Below are positions 43,154-51,651 of a stretch of 64,000 nucleotides of DNA, in pieces (the first letter of the stretch is position 1; each line of letters opens with the position of its first letter). Origin of the DNA: Pelomonas aquatica (GTDB lineage Bacteria > Pseudomonadota > Gammaproteobacteria > Burkholderiales > Burkholderiaceae_C); assembly GCF_026712205.1 (NCBI RefSeq), contig NZ_JAPPUW010000017.1:1-64000 (forward strand), given 5' to 3'. The position numbers were made by a program, and so were the translations under genes. The notes beneath the pieces are model-generated. The model searched no databases and was not told the DNA's origin. It saw nothing but the letters and a program-made list of their open reading frames with translations.

Positions 43154-43498
43154 TCAATGCTTGTTGGCGGGCGCGCTCAGCAATTCTTGCGCATTTGCCA
43201 CCAGTTTGTCGGCAATCGCATCCGCGTCGACCGTGAACTTGCCCTCACTGATGGCCTGGGAGATGCGCTGGACCTTGGCGGCGTCGAAGCTGCCGTCGTC
43301 GGCGCCGGCGCTGGCGGCCAGTTGGGCGGCACTGGAAATGGCGACCTGGGCGCTGGGCGGCGCCGCGGCAATGCTGGGTCGTACAGCGGCGATGCTGGGC
43401 GGCGCCGCGGCAATGCTGGGCGGCGCTGCGGCGGCCTCGGCTCGGCGCTCGGCCTTGGGCGGGCTGGCGATGCCGTCGGGGCTGTTACCGATCTTCAT
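43154..43498 (-). CDS. flgM: Anti-sigma-28 factor FlgM
   Basis: 114 residues. N-terminal 'MKIGNSPDG' and C-terminal FliA-binding helices 'DAAKVQRISQAISEGKFTVDADAIADKLVANAQELL' match FlgM. Between them lies a tandem heptapeptide (APPSIAA-like, four copies), making the flexible region longer than usual (E. coli 97). GGAGAA lies seven bases before the ATG at 43498. A FliA promoter sits 60 bases upstream, giving the expected late-class autoregulatory input. Confidence 0.9.
   Translation of the reverse strand: MKIGNSPDGIASPPKAERRAEAAAAPPSIAAAPPSIAAVRPSIAAAPPSAQVAISSAAQLAASAGADDGSFDAAKVQRISQAISEGKFTVDADAIADKLVANAQELLSAPANKH
43352..43435 (-). repeat. Four 21-bp tandem repeats inside flgM
   Basis: Four consecutive 21-nt units, each starting GCTGGG on the plus strand (43352, 43373, 43394, 43415). 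Units 1 and 3 are identical, unit 2 has several changes, and unit 4 diverges at its end. They encode the APPSIAA heptapeptide, with VRPSIAA in the variant. Confidence 0.85.
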
Positions 43499-43558
43499 GA
43501 ACTTCTCCAGGGTGCGGGGCGGGCCCCGGCGGCAGGCATTGCAGGGGAGTTTCCTCCT

Positions 43559-43585
43559 GTATCGGCCGCCGGCGGAAGTTCTTGA
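43559..43585 (-). promoter_or_regulatory. FliA (sigma28) promoter of flgM-flgN
   Basis: Minus strand TCAAG (43585-43581) and GCCGATAC (43566-43559) have exactly the FliA spacing: 19 bases from the start of the -35 to the start of the -10, as in TAAAGTTT-N11-GCCGATAA. It lies 61 bases before the flgM ATG. Confidence 0.8.
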
Positions 43586-43637
43586 GCGGGAATTGGCGGG
43601 TTTTCCCGGCCAGTTCCGGCGATCCGTCGCAAATTCT

Positions 43638-44336
43638 TCACAGCAACAGGTCCACGCGGCGCTCGCCCACCGCCCGGCCGCTGGCGACGCGGCCGCTCTC
43701 GAACCGCACCCTGACGTCCTGGCCCTCGATGCCGGCGCCCAGCGCCTGGGCCTCGGAGGCGACGGCGAACCCTTCCCCGGCGACGCGCACCTGCACGGTC
43801 TCGCCGGCCGCAAACCACTGGCGGGCCTTGAGCACCGGTGCGCGCACCGCGTCGGCCGCCCCCAGCGGATGGGCCAGCACGCGCCCCACCAGTTGGGCGG
43901 GGTCGGCGAAGACGGCGCCGGGTTCGGCCGCGATGTCGATATCGGCCAGGGCCAGATGGTCTTGAGACAGGCTCGCGCCGGCCGGCAGCGGGCCGCTGGC
44001 GACGACGGCGCGGCCGAAGACGGCCACGCGCACGGGCAGCGTGACGTTCCAGCGCACGGCGCCATCGGTGCAGCGCAGGCCGATGCGGGTCCGGCCCCAG
44101 GCGGCCATGCCGGGCGGCAGATAGGGCTGGACCTGGCGGCAGGGCGCCAGGCGCAGCCGGGCGTCCAGCGCGCCGATCTCGACGCTCACGCGGGTGTTGG
44201 GCGGCGCGCTGGCGCGGGCGGCCGTCTCGGTCAGCTGGCGCACGCGCTCGACGAGGGCCGGGTCGAGCACGCTCTGCGCGCAGGCGGGCCAGCCGGCCAG
44301 CAGCAGGCACGACAGGAAGGCGGTTCGACGCAGCAT
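43638..44336 (-). CDS. flgA: Flagellar basal body P-ring assembly protein FlgA
   Basis: 232 residues from the ATG at 44336 (235 from a GTG at 44345). Signal peptide 'RRTAFLSCLLLAGWPACAQ'; the C-terminal SAF domain has 'VVASGPLPAGASLSQDHLALADID' and 'QWFAAGETVQVRVAGEGFAVASEAQALGAGIEGQDVRVRF'. It chaperones FlgI in the periplasm. Divergent from flgB by 144 bases. Confidence 0.93.
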   Translation of the reverse strand: MLRRTAFLSCLLLAGWPACAQSVLDPALVERVRQLTETAARASAPPNTRVSVEIGALDARLRLAPCRQVQPYLPPGMAAWGRTRIGLRCTDGAVRWNVTLPVRVAVFGRAVVASGPLPAGASLSQDHLALADIDIAAEPGAVFADPAQLVGRVLAHPLGAADAVRAPVLKARQWFAAGETVQVRVAGEGFAVASEAQALGAGIEGQDVRVRFESGRVASGRAVGERRVDLLL

Positions 44337-44480
44337 GGCCGCCACTCTAGGGACGGCGCCCGGCCGCCCTTGGCTGGAATTGAGCGGCTTTGCACCCGCT
44401 AATCCCGCTCATGTTTTGGCGGCCGCGACAGAACAATTTGCGCAAGAGCCGCCCCGGCTGTGCAACTCAAGGGGCCCGAC

Positions 44481-44894
44481 ATGCTGAACCGACTGACCGA
44501 CACGCTGAACTTCCAGACCCAGGCCCTGACGCTGCGGGCGGAGCGCCAGCGCCTGCTCGCCAGCAACATCGCCAACGCCGACACGCCGGGCTACCGGGCC
44601 CGCGACATCAATTTCGCCCAGGCGCTGCGCGAGGCCACGGGTGAGGTCGGCACGCCGGGCGCGCTGGCCACCACGCAGCGCGGCCACATGGCGCCGCTGG
44701 CGGGCGCACGCGGCGAGAGCGGCAAGGACTACGCGCTGCAGGCCCAGACCAACCTGGACAGCAACGGCGTGGACATGGACCGCGAGCGCGCCAGCTTCGC
44801 CGACAACTCGGTGAAGTACGAGGCCACGCTGCGCTTCATCAACAGCTCGGTGCGCAACGCACTGGACGCGATGAAGTCGCCGAACCAGGGGTAA
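44481..44894 (+). CDS. flgB: Flagellar basal-body rod protein FlgB
   Basis: 137 residues. 'QRLLASNIANADTPGYRARDINF' is the proximal-rod N-terminal motif, and 'VDMDRERASFADNSVKYEATLRFI' the C-terminal one. AAGGGG lies nine bases before the ATG at 44481. It opens the flgBCDEFGH series. No convincing FliA or sigma54 element was found in the gap to flgA. Confidence 0.95.
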   Translation: MLNRLTDTLNFQTQALTLRAERQRLLASNIANADTPGYRARDINFAQALREATGEVGTPGALATTQRGHMAPLAGARGESGKDYALQAQTNLDSNGVDMDRERASFADNSVKYEATLRFINSSVRNALDAMKSPNQG

Positions 44895-44897
44895 GCC

Positions 44898-45314
44898 ATG
44901 TCGATGTTCCAGATCTTCAGCGTCTCAGGCAGCGCCGTCAGCGCGCAGAGCCAGCGCCTCAACGTGGTGGCCAGCAACCTGGCCAATGCCGACACCGTGG
45001 CCGGCCCGGACGGCCAGGCCTACAAGGCGCGCCAGGTCGTCTTCCAGACGACGCTGATGGGCGCGGGCAACGACAGCGGCAACGCCGGCGTGCGCGTGAC
45101 CCACATCACCGAGGACCAGACGCCCGGCCGCCGCGTGCACGACCCCAGGCACCCGCAGGCCGATGCCGACGGCTATGTGACCTATTCCAACGTGAACCCG
45201 GTGGAGGAGATGGTCAACATGATCTCGGCCTCGCGCTCCTACCAGAACAACATCGAAGTCATGGGCACGGCCAAGAGCCTGCTGCTCAAGACCCTGCAAC
45301 TCGGCCAGTCCTGA
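44898..45314 (+). CDS. flgC: Flagellar basal-body rod protein FlgC
   Basis: 138 residues with 'RLNVVASNLANADTVAGPDGQAYKARQVVFQ' and the C-terminal 'VNPVEEMVNMISASRSYQNNIEVMGTAKSLLLKTLQLG' of proximal rod proteins. Starts three bases after the flgB stop. Normal length (E. coli 134). Confidence 0.96.
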   Translation: MSMFQIFSVSGSAVSAQSQRLNVVASNLANADTVAGPDGQAYKARQVVFQTTLMGAGNDSGNAGVRVTHITEDQTPGRRVHDPRHPQADADGYVTYSNVNPVEEMVNMISASRSYQNNIEVMGTAKSLLLKTLQLGQS

Positions 45315-45335
45315 CCGCTGAACTGAAGGCCCACC

Positions 45336-45980
45336 ATGGACGTCACCGCACTCAACGGCAGCAGCAGCACCGGCACCAGCTCGACGTCGACGAAGAACGC
45401 CGCCGACACCCAGGACCGCTTCCTGAAGCTGCTCGTCGCGCAGATGAACAACCAGGATCCGCTGAATCCGATGGACAACGCCCAGGTGACGAGCCAGATG
45501 GCGCAGATCCAGCAGGTGACGAGCCTGTCCACGCTGAACACCAGCATCACCGGCCTGGGCACCCAGCTCGGGCGGATGCAGGCCCTGCAGTCGGTCTCGC
45601 TGGTGGGCCGCGAGGTCGCCGTGCCCAGCAACAGCCTGCAGGTGAGCAACGGCGTCGCCGAGGGCAGCTACGACCTCGGCGGCGCGGCCAGCGCGGTCAA
45701 GCTGGAGATCCTCGGGCCGGCCGGCAACGTCATCGACACCCAGCAGCTCGGCGCCCAGGGCTCGGGCCGCCAGGCCTTCAGCTGGAAGGCCGGCACGATG
45801 GTGGCCGAGGGCAGCGCGGTCAGGTACCGCATCACGGCCACCAACGGCACGGCACCGGTCTCGTCGACGACCTATGCCTACGACAAGGTCAACGCGGTCT
45901 ACAGCGAGAACGGCACGCTGAGGCTCAACCTCGACCGCCTGGGCTCCGTCGACTACACGGCCGTCGCGGCCGTCAACTGA
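45336..45980 (+). CDS. flgD: Flagellar hook capping protein FlgD
   Basis: 214 residues: 'TQDRFLKLLVAQMNNQDPLNPMDNAQVTSQMAQIQQV' is the conserved cap region, followed by FlgD Ig-like and Tudor-like domains ('VKLEILGPAGNVIDTQQLG'). Temporary scaffold for hook assembly. Next to flgE as usual. Confidence 0.95.
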   Translation: MDVTALNGSSSTGTSSTSTKNAADTQDRFLKLLVAQMNNQDPLNPMDNAQVTSQMAQIQQVTSLSTLNTSITGLGTQLGRMQALQSVSLVGREVAVPSNSLQVSNGVAEGSYDLGGAASAVKLEILGPAGNVIDTQQLGAQGSGRQAFSWKAGTMVAEGSAVRYRITATNGTAPVSSTTYAYDKVNAVYSENGTLRLNLDRLGSVDYTAVAAVN

Positions 45981-46011
45981 AACCTCCCCGCACGACAGCA
46001 AGGACTCCCCC

Positions 46012-47328
46012 ATGAGCTTCCAGCAAGGCCTCTCCGGGCTCAACGCCGCGTCCAAGAACCTCGACGTCATCGGCAACAACATCGCCAACTCGGGCACCTA
46101 TGGCTTCAAGGATGCGCGGGCCGAGTTCGCCGACGTCTACGCCGCCGCGTTGAACGGCGCGGGCGGCAACCAGGTCGGCATCGGTACCACGCTGCAGTCC
46201 GTCGCCCAGCAGTTCACGCAGGGCAACATCACGACGACCGAGAATCCGATGGACCTCTCCATCAACGGCGGCGGCTTCTTCCAGGTCAGCGACGGCGTGA
46301 ACCCGGCGCGCTACAGCCGCAACGGTCAGTTCAAGGTCAGCAAGGACGGCTTCGTCGTCAACAACAACGGCCTCAAGCTGCTGGGCTACCCGGCCAACGG
46401 CGCCGGCGTCATCCAGCCCGGCACGGCCCAGCCGCTGTTGCTGCCCACCGGCGGCATCCCGCCGGCCGTGACGACGGCAGTCAAGATGGAATTCAACCTC
46501 GACTCGCGGGTCAAGGCGACGGCCCCTGGCGGTGGCACGGGCACCGGCATCAACCTGAAGGATGCGACGACCTACAACAACGCGACGTCGATGACGGTCT
46601 ACGACGCCAAGGGCCAGGACGTCGCCGTGACCTTCTACTTCCAGCGGGCCGCGAGCGCCGCCAACGGCAACGACGTCTGGAACGTCTACGCAACGGCCAA
46701 CGGCACCCCCCTCGCCACCGACTCCTCGGGGGCGGCGATCCCGCTCGACGCCAACGGCAACCCGACCACGCCGTACACGAAGATCACGTTCCCGGCCACC
46801 GGCGGTTCACCCGTTTCACCCACCGCCCCCATCGCGATGAGCGTGCCGGCCGGCACGAGTGCGCGCGGCTATCCGACGCTGGCCATCCCCGGCATCCAGC
46901 TGAACATGACCGGCGCCACCGAGAACGGCAGCAGCTTCGCGGTGACCAGCCTGACCCAGGACGGCTACGCCCCCGGCCAGCTCACCGGCATCCAGGTCGC
47001 CAACAACGGCATCATCCAGGCGCGCTATTCCAACGGCCAGAGCAAGCCCGCCGGACAGATCGAGCTGGCCAGCTTCCGCAACCCGCAGGGCCTGCAGGCC
47101 ACGGGCGGCAACGTCTGGGTGCGCACGGTAGCCTCGGGCGACGCCGTGGTGGGCGTGCCGGGCGACGGCAACATGGGCTCGCTGCAGTCCGGCGCGCTGG
47201 AGGAGAGCAACGTCGACCTGACGGCCGAGCTCGTCAACATGGTCACGGCGCAGCGCGCCTACCAGGCCAATGCACAGACGATCAAGACGCAGGATCAGGT
47301 CCTGCAGACGATCGTCAACCTGCGCTGA
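46012..47328 (+). CDS. flgE: Flagellar hook protein FlgE
   Basis: 438 residues: N-terminal 'SFQQGLSGLNAASKNLDVIGNNIANSGTYGFKDARAEF' and C-terminal 'ALEESNVDLTAELVNMVTAQRAYQANAQTIKTQDQVLQTIVNL' helices form the D0 core. Surface domains lie between, including 'AMSVPAGTSARG'. Length slightly above E. coli (402). Confidence 0.96.
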   Translation: MSFQQGLSGLNAASKNLDVIGNNIANSGTYGFKDARAEFADVYAAALNGAGGNQVGIGTTLQSVAQQFTQGNITTTENPMDLSINGGGFFQVSDGVNPARYSRNGQFKVSKDGFVVNNNGLKLLGYPANGAGVIQPGTAQPLLLPTGGIPPAVTTAVKMEFNLDSRVKATAPGGGTGTGINLKDATTYNNATSMTVYDAKGQDVAVTFYFQRAASAANGNDVWNVYATANGTPLATDSSGAAIPLDANGNPTTPYTKITFPATGGSPVSPTAPIAMSVPAGTSARGYPTLAIPGIQLNMTGATENGSSFAVTSLTQDGYAPGQLTGIQVANNGIIQARYSNGQSKPAGQIELASFRNPQGLQATGGNVWVRTVASGDAVVGVPGDGNMGSLQSGALEESNVDLTAELVNMVTAQRAYQANAQTIKTQDQVLQTIVNLR

Positions 47329-47347
47329 TCGCGAGCGGGGCTGAAGC

Positions 47348-48073
47348 GTGGACCGCATGATCTACCTCTCGATGGCCGGCGCGAAGGCGGCCATGCAGCG
47401 GCAGGACGTGCTTTCGCACAACCTCGCCAACGTGACGACCAACGGCTTCCGCGCCGAGCTGCAGGCCTTCCGCGCGGTGCCGGTGCGCGGCGACGGTGCG
47501 TCCACGCGCGCCTATGCGCTCGAGACCACCATCGGCTACAACGACGCGCCCGGCCCGCTGACGGCCACCGGCCGCAACCTCGACGTGGCCATGCAGGGCA
47601 AGGCCTGGCTGGCCGTGCAGGCCAACGACGGCACCGAGGCCTACACCCGCGCCGGCTCGCTGGACGTGAACGCGGAAGGGCTGCTCGTCATGCGCAACGG
47701 CATGCCGGTGCTGGGCGACGGCGGCCCCGTCAACGTGCCGCCCAACAGCACGCTGGACATCGGCAGCGACGGCACCATCACCGCCAAGTCGGCCAACCAG
47801 CGCCCGACCAATATCGGCCGGCTCAAGCTGGTCACGCCCGAGGCGGCGCTGACGCGCGGCGACGACGGCCTGTTCCGCGCCGCCCAGGGCAACCTGCCCG
47901 CCGACCCGGCCGCCCGGCTGCAGGACGGCGCCCTCGAGGGCTCCAACGTCAGCCCCGTCGAGACCATGGTGGCCATGATCTCCGCGGGCCGCCAGTTCGA
48001 GCAGCAGATGAAGCTGCTGCAGATTGCCCAGACCCAAGGCCAGCAATCGGCCAAACTTTTGGGGAGTACCTGA
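47348..48073 (+). CDS. flgF: Flagellar basal-body rod protein FlgF
   Basis: 241 residues starting at GTG 47348 ('[41 protein letters not shown]'), the normal FlgF N-terminus. An ATG three codons in is a possible alternative. The C-terminal '[28 protein letters not shown]' is typical. Proximal rod component. Confidence 0.95.
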   Translation: MDRMIYLSMAGAKAAMQRQDVLSHNLANVTTNGFRAELQAFRAVPVRGDGASTRAYALETTIGYNDAPGPLTATGRNLDVAMQGKAWLAVQANDGTEAYTRAGSLDVNAEGLLVMRNGMPVLGDGGPVNVPPNSTLDIGSDGTITAKSANQRPTNIGRLKLVTPEAALTRGDDGLFRAAQGNLPADPAARLQDGALEGSNVSPVETMVAMISAGRQFEQQMKLLQIAQTQGQQSAKLLGST

Positions 48074-48075
48074 CC

Positions 48076-48858
48076 ATGATGCGCTCGCTCTGGATCGCCA
48101 AGACGGGCATGGAAGCCCAGCAGACCCAGCTGGACAACATCTCGCACAACCTCGCCAACGTCGCCACCAACGGCTACAAGCGCTCGCACGCCGTCTTCGA
48201 GGACCTGATCTACCAGAACCTGCGCCAGGCCGGCGCCAACAGCACCGAGCAGACCACGCTGCCCACCGGCCTGCAGGTGGGCCTGGGCGTGCGCCCCGTC
48301 GCCACCGCGCGCATCTACACCCAGGGCAATCTGCAGCAGACCAGCAACAACCTCGACCTGGCCGTCAAGGGCGACGGCTTCTTCCAGATCCAGATGCCCG
48401 ACGGCACCAATGCCTACACGCGCGACGGCAGCTTCCAGCTCAATGCCAACGGCCAGATGGTCACGAGCAACGGCTACACGGTGCTGCCCGGCATCACGAT
48501 CCCGGCCAACGCGCAGAGCCTGACCATCGGCGCCGACGGCACCGTCAGCATCACGCTGCCCGGCCAGGCCACGGCGCAGACGGTGGGCCAGATCCAGCTC
48601 GCCAACTTCGTGAACCCGGCCGGCCTGGACCCCAAGGGCCAGAACCTGTTCGCCGAGACCTCCGCCAGCGGCACGCCCAACACCGGCGCGCCCAACGCCA
48701 ACGGCATGGGCGCGCTGCAGCAGGGCTTCGTCGAGACCTCCAACGTCAACGTCGTCGAGGAACTGGTGCAGATGATCCAGACCCAGCGCGCCTACGAGCT
48801 GAACTCGAAGGCGGTGCAAACCTCCGACCAGATGCTGCAGAAGCTGGCCCAGATCTGA
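48076..48858 (+). CDS. flgG: Flagellar distal rod protein FlgG
   Basis: 260 residues, exactly the E. coli length. '[50 protein letters not shown]' and '[39 protein letters not shown]' are diagnostic. Its ATG follows the flgF stop by two bases. Confidence 0.97.
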   Translation: MMRSLWIAKTGMEAQQTQLDNISHNLANVATNGYKRSHAVFEDLIYQNLRQAGANSTEQTTLPTGLQVGLGVRPVATARIYTQGNLQQTSNNLDLAVKGDGFFQIQMPDGTNAYTRDGSFQLNANGQMVTSNGYTVLPGITIPANAQSLTIGADGTVSITLPGQATAQTVGQIQLANFVNPAGLDPKGQNLFAETSASGTPNTGAPNANGMGALQQGFVETSNVNVVEELVQMIQTQRAYELNSKAVQTSDQMLQKLAQI

Positions 48859-48869
48859 GGAGCACCACC

Positions 48870-49541
48870 ATGAAGTCCGTCGTCGCCATCCTCGCCGCAG
48901 TCGCCCTGCTCGCCGGCTGCGCCACGCCCTACCCCGAGCCCCAGGTCGAGCTGTCGCACACGCCGGTCGTCGACCTGCCGCCGGTCGCGCCGATGGCGCC
49001 CACCAACGGCTCCATCTACCAGGCCGCGGCCTACCGTCCGCTGTTCGAGGACCATCGTGCGCGGCTGGTGGGCGACACGCTGACCATCCACATCGTCGAG
49101 AAGGTCTCGGCCACGCAGACCAGCACCAGCGAGCTGAGCAAGACCGGCAGCCTGTCGGCCGGCGTGACGGCCCTGCCCGGCATCTCGTCCAACTCCTTCG
49201 GCCGCGCCGGCGCCGGCGCCACGTCGGCCAACGACAACAAGGGCAAGGGCAGCAACCAGAACACCAACGACTTCAGCGGCACCATCACCGCCGTCGTCAC
49301 GGCGGTGCTGCCCAACGGCCACCTGATGATCAGCGGCGAGAAGCAGATCGGCGTGAACCGCAACGTCGACGTGCTGCGCTTCTCCGGCCAGGTCGACCCG
49401 CGCATGATCGGCCAGGGCAACGCCGTGCCGTCGGCCTCGGTGGCCAATGTGCGCATCGAGCAGCGCGGCCGCGGCGCGACGTCGGACGCGCACGCCATCG
49501 GCTGGCTGGCGCGCTTTTTCCTGAACATCGCGCCGAGCTGA
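48870..49541 (+). CDS. flgH: Flagellar L-ring protein FlgH
   Basis: 223-residue lipoprotein with lipobox LLAGC ('VALLAGCATP'), 'LFEDHRARLVGDTLTIHIVEKVSATQTSTSE', and 'GEKQIGVNRNVDVLRFSGQVDP' near the C-terminus. It forms the outer-membrane ring with FlgI. FlgI, normally next, is displaced by about 4.4 kb here. A strong hairpin (49557-49588) follows. Confidence 0.95.
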   Translation: MKSVVAILAAVALLAGCATPYPEPQVELSHTPVVDLPPVAPMAPTNGSIYQAAAYRPLFEDHRARLVGDTLTIHIVEKVSATQTSTSELSKTGSLSAGVTALPGISSNSFGRAGAGATSANDNKGKGSNQNTNDFSGTITAVVTAVLPNGHLMISGEKQIGVNRNVDVLRFSGQVDPRMIGQGNAVPSASVANVRIEQRGRGATSDAHAIGWLARFFLNIAPS

Positions 49542-49556
49542 GGCCTAATATCGGCC

Positions 49557-49588
49557 CCAGCCGGGGAGGCTTCGAAGCCGGGGGCTGG
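49557..49588 (+). terminator. Nested hairpin after flgH
   Basis: CCAGCC / GGCTGG arms enclose the 12-base perfect palindrome GGCTTCGAAGCC. It lies 16 bases after the flgH stop and overlaps the leader of the next gene, with GGAGG following directly. No U-run. Could end the flgB-H transcript or shield the next ribosome site. Confidence 0.45.
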
Positions 49589-49596
49589 AGGTCGGG

Positions 49597-50346
49597 ATGC
49601 GGGGCCTGTCGCGACATCGACGGCGACTGCTGACGCTGGCGCTGCTGGCGGCAGGCCTGCCGCGCCCCGCGCTCGCCGGCCCGGCGCTGCGCTTCGCCAC
49701 CGACGTCAATGACCAGAGCGGCCTCGCGCCCGGCGCACGCGCGCTGCTGGGCCGTGCCTTCGAGCGCCTCGGCCTGGAGGTGCGCTTCGAGCCCCTGCCG
49801 CTGCGCCGCTCCCTGCCGATGACCGAGCTCGGCCAGCTCGACGGCGAGGCGCTGCGCATTCGCGCCGTCGCGGCGGCCCACCCCGACCTGCTGCTCGTGC
49901 CCGTGCCGCTGGCCGTCGTCGAGGTGCGCGGCTATGTGCGCCGCGGCACCAGCGTCGCGCGCGAGATCGCCGGCCTCGCGCCCTGGCGCATCGGCTATCC
50001 GCGCGGCGTCGTGCTGCTGGAGGGCCTGCTGGCCGGGCTGCCGCACCGCGTGGAGGCGACCAACCGCCTGGAGCTGCTGCGCCTGCTGCGCGCCGGCATG
50101 GTCGACATCGCGCTCGTCACGGCCGCCAGCGGCGAGCCCGACATCGACCCGGCCCAGCTCGCCGGCCTTGCGCGGCTGCCGGCGCCCCTGCATGTCGCAC
50201 CGCTGTTCGCGCTGCTGCACGGCCGGCATCGCGCGCTGCTGCCGCGCCTGGCCGACATGCTGCAGCGGATGGAGGACAGCGGCGAATCCGCGCGGCTGCG
50301 CAGCAGCGCCTGGATGGCCGCTCAGCCCCTGAGCGCGGCGAGGTAG
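49597..50346 (+). CDS. Periplasmic substrate-binding-like protein
   Basis: 249 residues with an Arg-rich signal peptide ('RRRLLTLALLAAGLPRPALAG'). The rest resembles the SBP_bac_3 two-lobe fold ('LRFATDVNDQSGLAPGARALLGRAFERLGLEVRFEPLPLRRSL', 'LVPVPLAVVEVRGYVRRG', 'LLRAGMVDIALVTAASG'). No permease or ATPase gene is adjacent, so it may be a stand-alone sensor-type binding protein. Its 3' end overlaps the convergent M20 gene by 25 bases. Confidence 0.72.
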   Translation: MRGLSRHRRRLLTLALLAAGLPRPALAGPALRFATDVNDQSGLAPGARALLGRAFERLGLEVRFEPLPLRRSLPMTELGQLDGEALRIRAVAAAHPDLLLVPVPLAVVEVRGYVRRGTSVAREIAGLAPWRIGYPRGVVLLEGLLAGLPHRVEATNRLELLRLLRAGMVDIALVTAASGEPDIDPAQLAGLARLPAPLHVAPLFALLHGRHRALLPRLADMLQRMEDSGESARLRSSAWMAAQPLSAAR

Positions 50347-51590
50347 TCCAGCGCCAGACTGGCCAGCGCCCGCACGCCGACCTCCAGCCCGCGCTCGTCG
50401 ACGAGGAAGCGCGGCGAATGGTTGGAATGGGCCTGGGCCGGGTCGATGTCCGGCGGCGTCACGCCGACGAAGAAGAACAGCCCCGGGATCAGGCGCTGGA
50501 AGAAGGAGAAGTCCTCGGCGCCGGTGACCTTGGGCACGAGCTCCAGGCCCATGGGCCGCGGCCCGCTGCCGGCCACGCGGGCCAGCGTCGGCAGCATCTG
50601 CTCGGTCAGCGCCGGGTCGTTGACGGTGACGGGGTAGTTCTTCGTGATGCAGACCCGGCAGCTGGCGCGCGCGGCGCCCGAGATGCCCTCGGCCAGTTCG
50701 GTCACGCGCTCGTGGATGGCGTCGCGCATGCCCTCGTCGAAGCTGCGGATCGTGCCGCGCATCTCGACCGTGTCCGGGATGATGTTCTCGCGCACGCCGC
50801 CCTTGATCGCGCCGATGGTCACGACGGCCGGCTCGCGGTTCAGGTCGAGGTTGCGGCTGACGATGGTCTGCAGGCCCAGCACGATCTGCGCCGACGTGAC
50901 GATGGGGTCCACGCCCAGCCAGGGCGCCGCGCCATGGGTCTGCCTGCCGTGCACGGTGATCTTCAGCTTGTCGCTGCTGGCCATGGTCGGCCCGGGCCGG
51001 TAGCCGATGACGCCGACCGGCAGGCGCGACGTGACGTGCAGGCCGAAGATGGCGCCGGGCGTGGGCGCCTGCAGCGCGCCCTCCGCGATCATCAGCGCCG
51101 CGCCGCCCTCCTCGCCCTCGGGCGGCATCTCCTCGGCAGGCTGGAAGATGAACTTGACGCTGCCCGGGATCTCGGCGCGCAGCCCGGCCAGGATGCTGGC
51201 CACGCCCATCAGGATGGCGACGTGGCAGTCGTGGCCGCAGGCATGCATGACGCCGACTTCCTCGCCGTTCCAGACCGCGCGCGCCCGGGACGCGAAGGGC
51301 AGGTCCACCTCCTCGGTGACGGGCAGGCCGTCCATGTCGGCGCGCAGCGCCACCACGGCGCCCGGCCTGCCGCCCTTGAGCAGGCCGACGACGCCGGTGT
51401 GGGCCACGCCCGTGCGCACCTCGTCGAAGCCCAGGGCCTGCAGATGCTCGGCAACGAGGGCCGCGGTGCGGAACTCGCGGTTGCCGAGCTCGGGATGCTG
51501 GTGCAGGTCGCGGCGCCAGGCGATGACCTGGGGTTCGAGTTCGGCCGCAAGGGCGACGATGCGCTCGGTCAGGGTTTCGGCGGCGGTCAT
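50322..51590 (-). CDS. M20-family amidohydrolase
   Basis: 422 residues. 'WRRDLHQHPELGNREF', 'LRADMDGLPV' and 'GVMHACGHDCHVAILMGVASIL' carry the metal ligands, 'FQPAEEMPPEGEEGGAALMIAEG' the catalytic Glu and third ligand, and 'HGAAPWLGVDPI' the dimerisation lid. Matches the hippurate / N-acyl-amino-acid hydrolase subfamily (IAA-amino acid hydrolase-like). No signal peptide, so cytosolic. Sits inside the flagellar gene series on the opposite strand. Confidence 0.92.
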   Translation of the reverse strand: MTAAETLTERIVALAAELEPQVIAWRRDLHQHPELGNREFRTAALVAEHLQALGFDEVRTGVAHTGVVGLLKGGRPGAVVALRADMDGLPVTEEVDLPFASRARAVWNGEEVGVMHACGHDCHVAILMGVASILAGLRAEIPGSVKFIFQPAEEMPPEGEEGGAALMIAEGALQAPTPGAIFGLHVTSRLPVGVIGYRPGPTMASSDKLKITVHGRQTHGAAPWLGVDPIVTSAQIVLGLQTIVSRNLDLNREPAVVTIGAIKGGVRENIIPDTVEMRGTIRSFDEGMRDAIHERVTELAEGISGAARASCRVCITKNYPVTVNDPALTEQMLPTLARVAGSGPRPMGLELVPKVTGAEDFSFFQRLIPGLFFFVGVTPPDIDPAQAHSNHSPRFLVDERGLEVGVRALASLALDYLAALRG

Positions 51591-51651
51591 GGCGGTCAGG
51601 CAGGCCCCGGGCTGGAATGGAGGCCGAGTATGCGCCGCGTGCCGGCAGCCT

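Noticed and set aside
44370-44385. Sigma54-like TTGGCT...GAGC between flgA and flgB
   Set aside because: GG and GC are 12 bases apart as required, but the -12 element reads TGAGC rather than TTGCA. In betaproteobacteria flgB is usually FlhDC-controlled.
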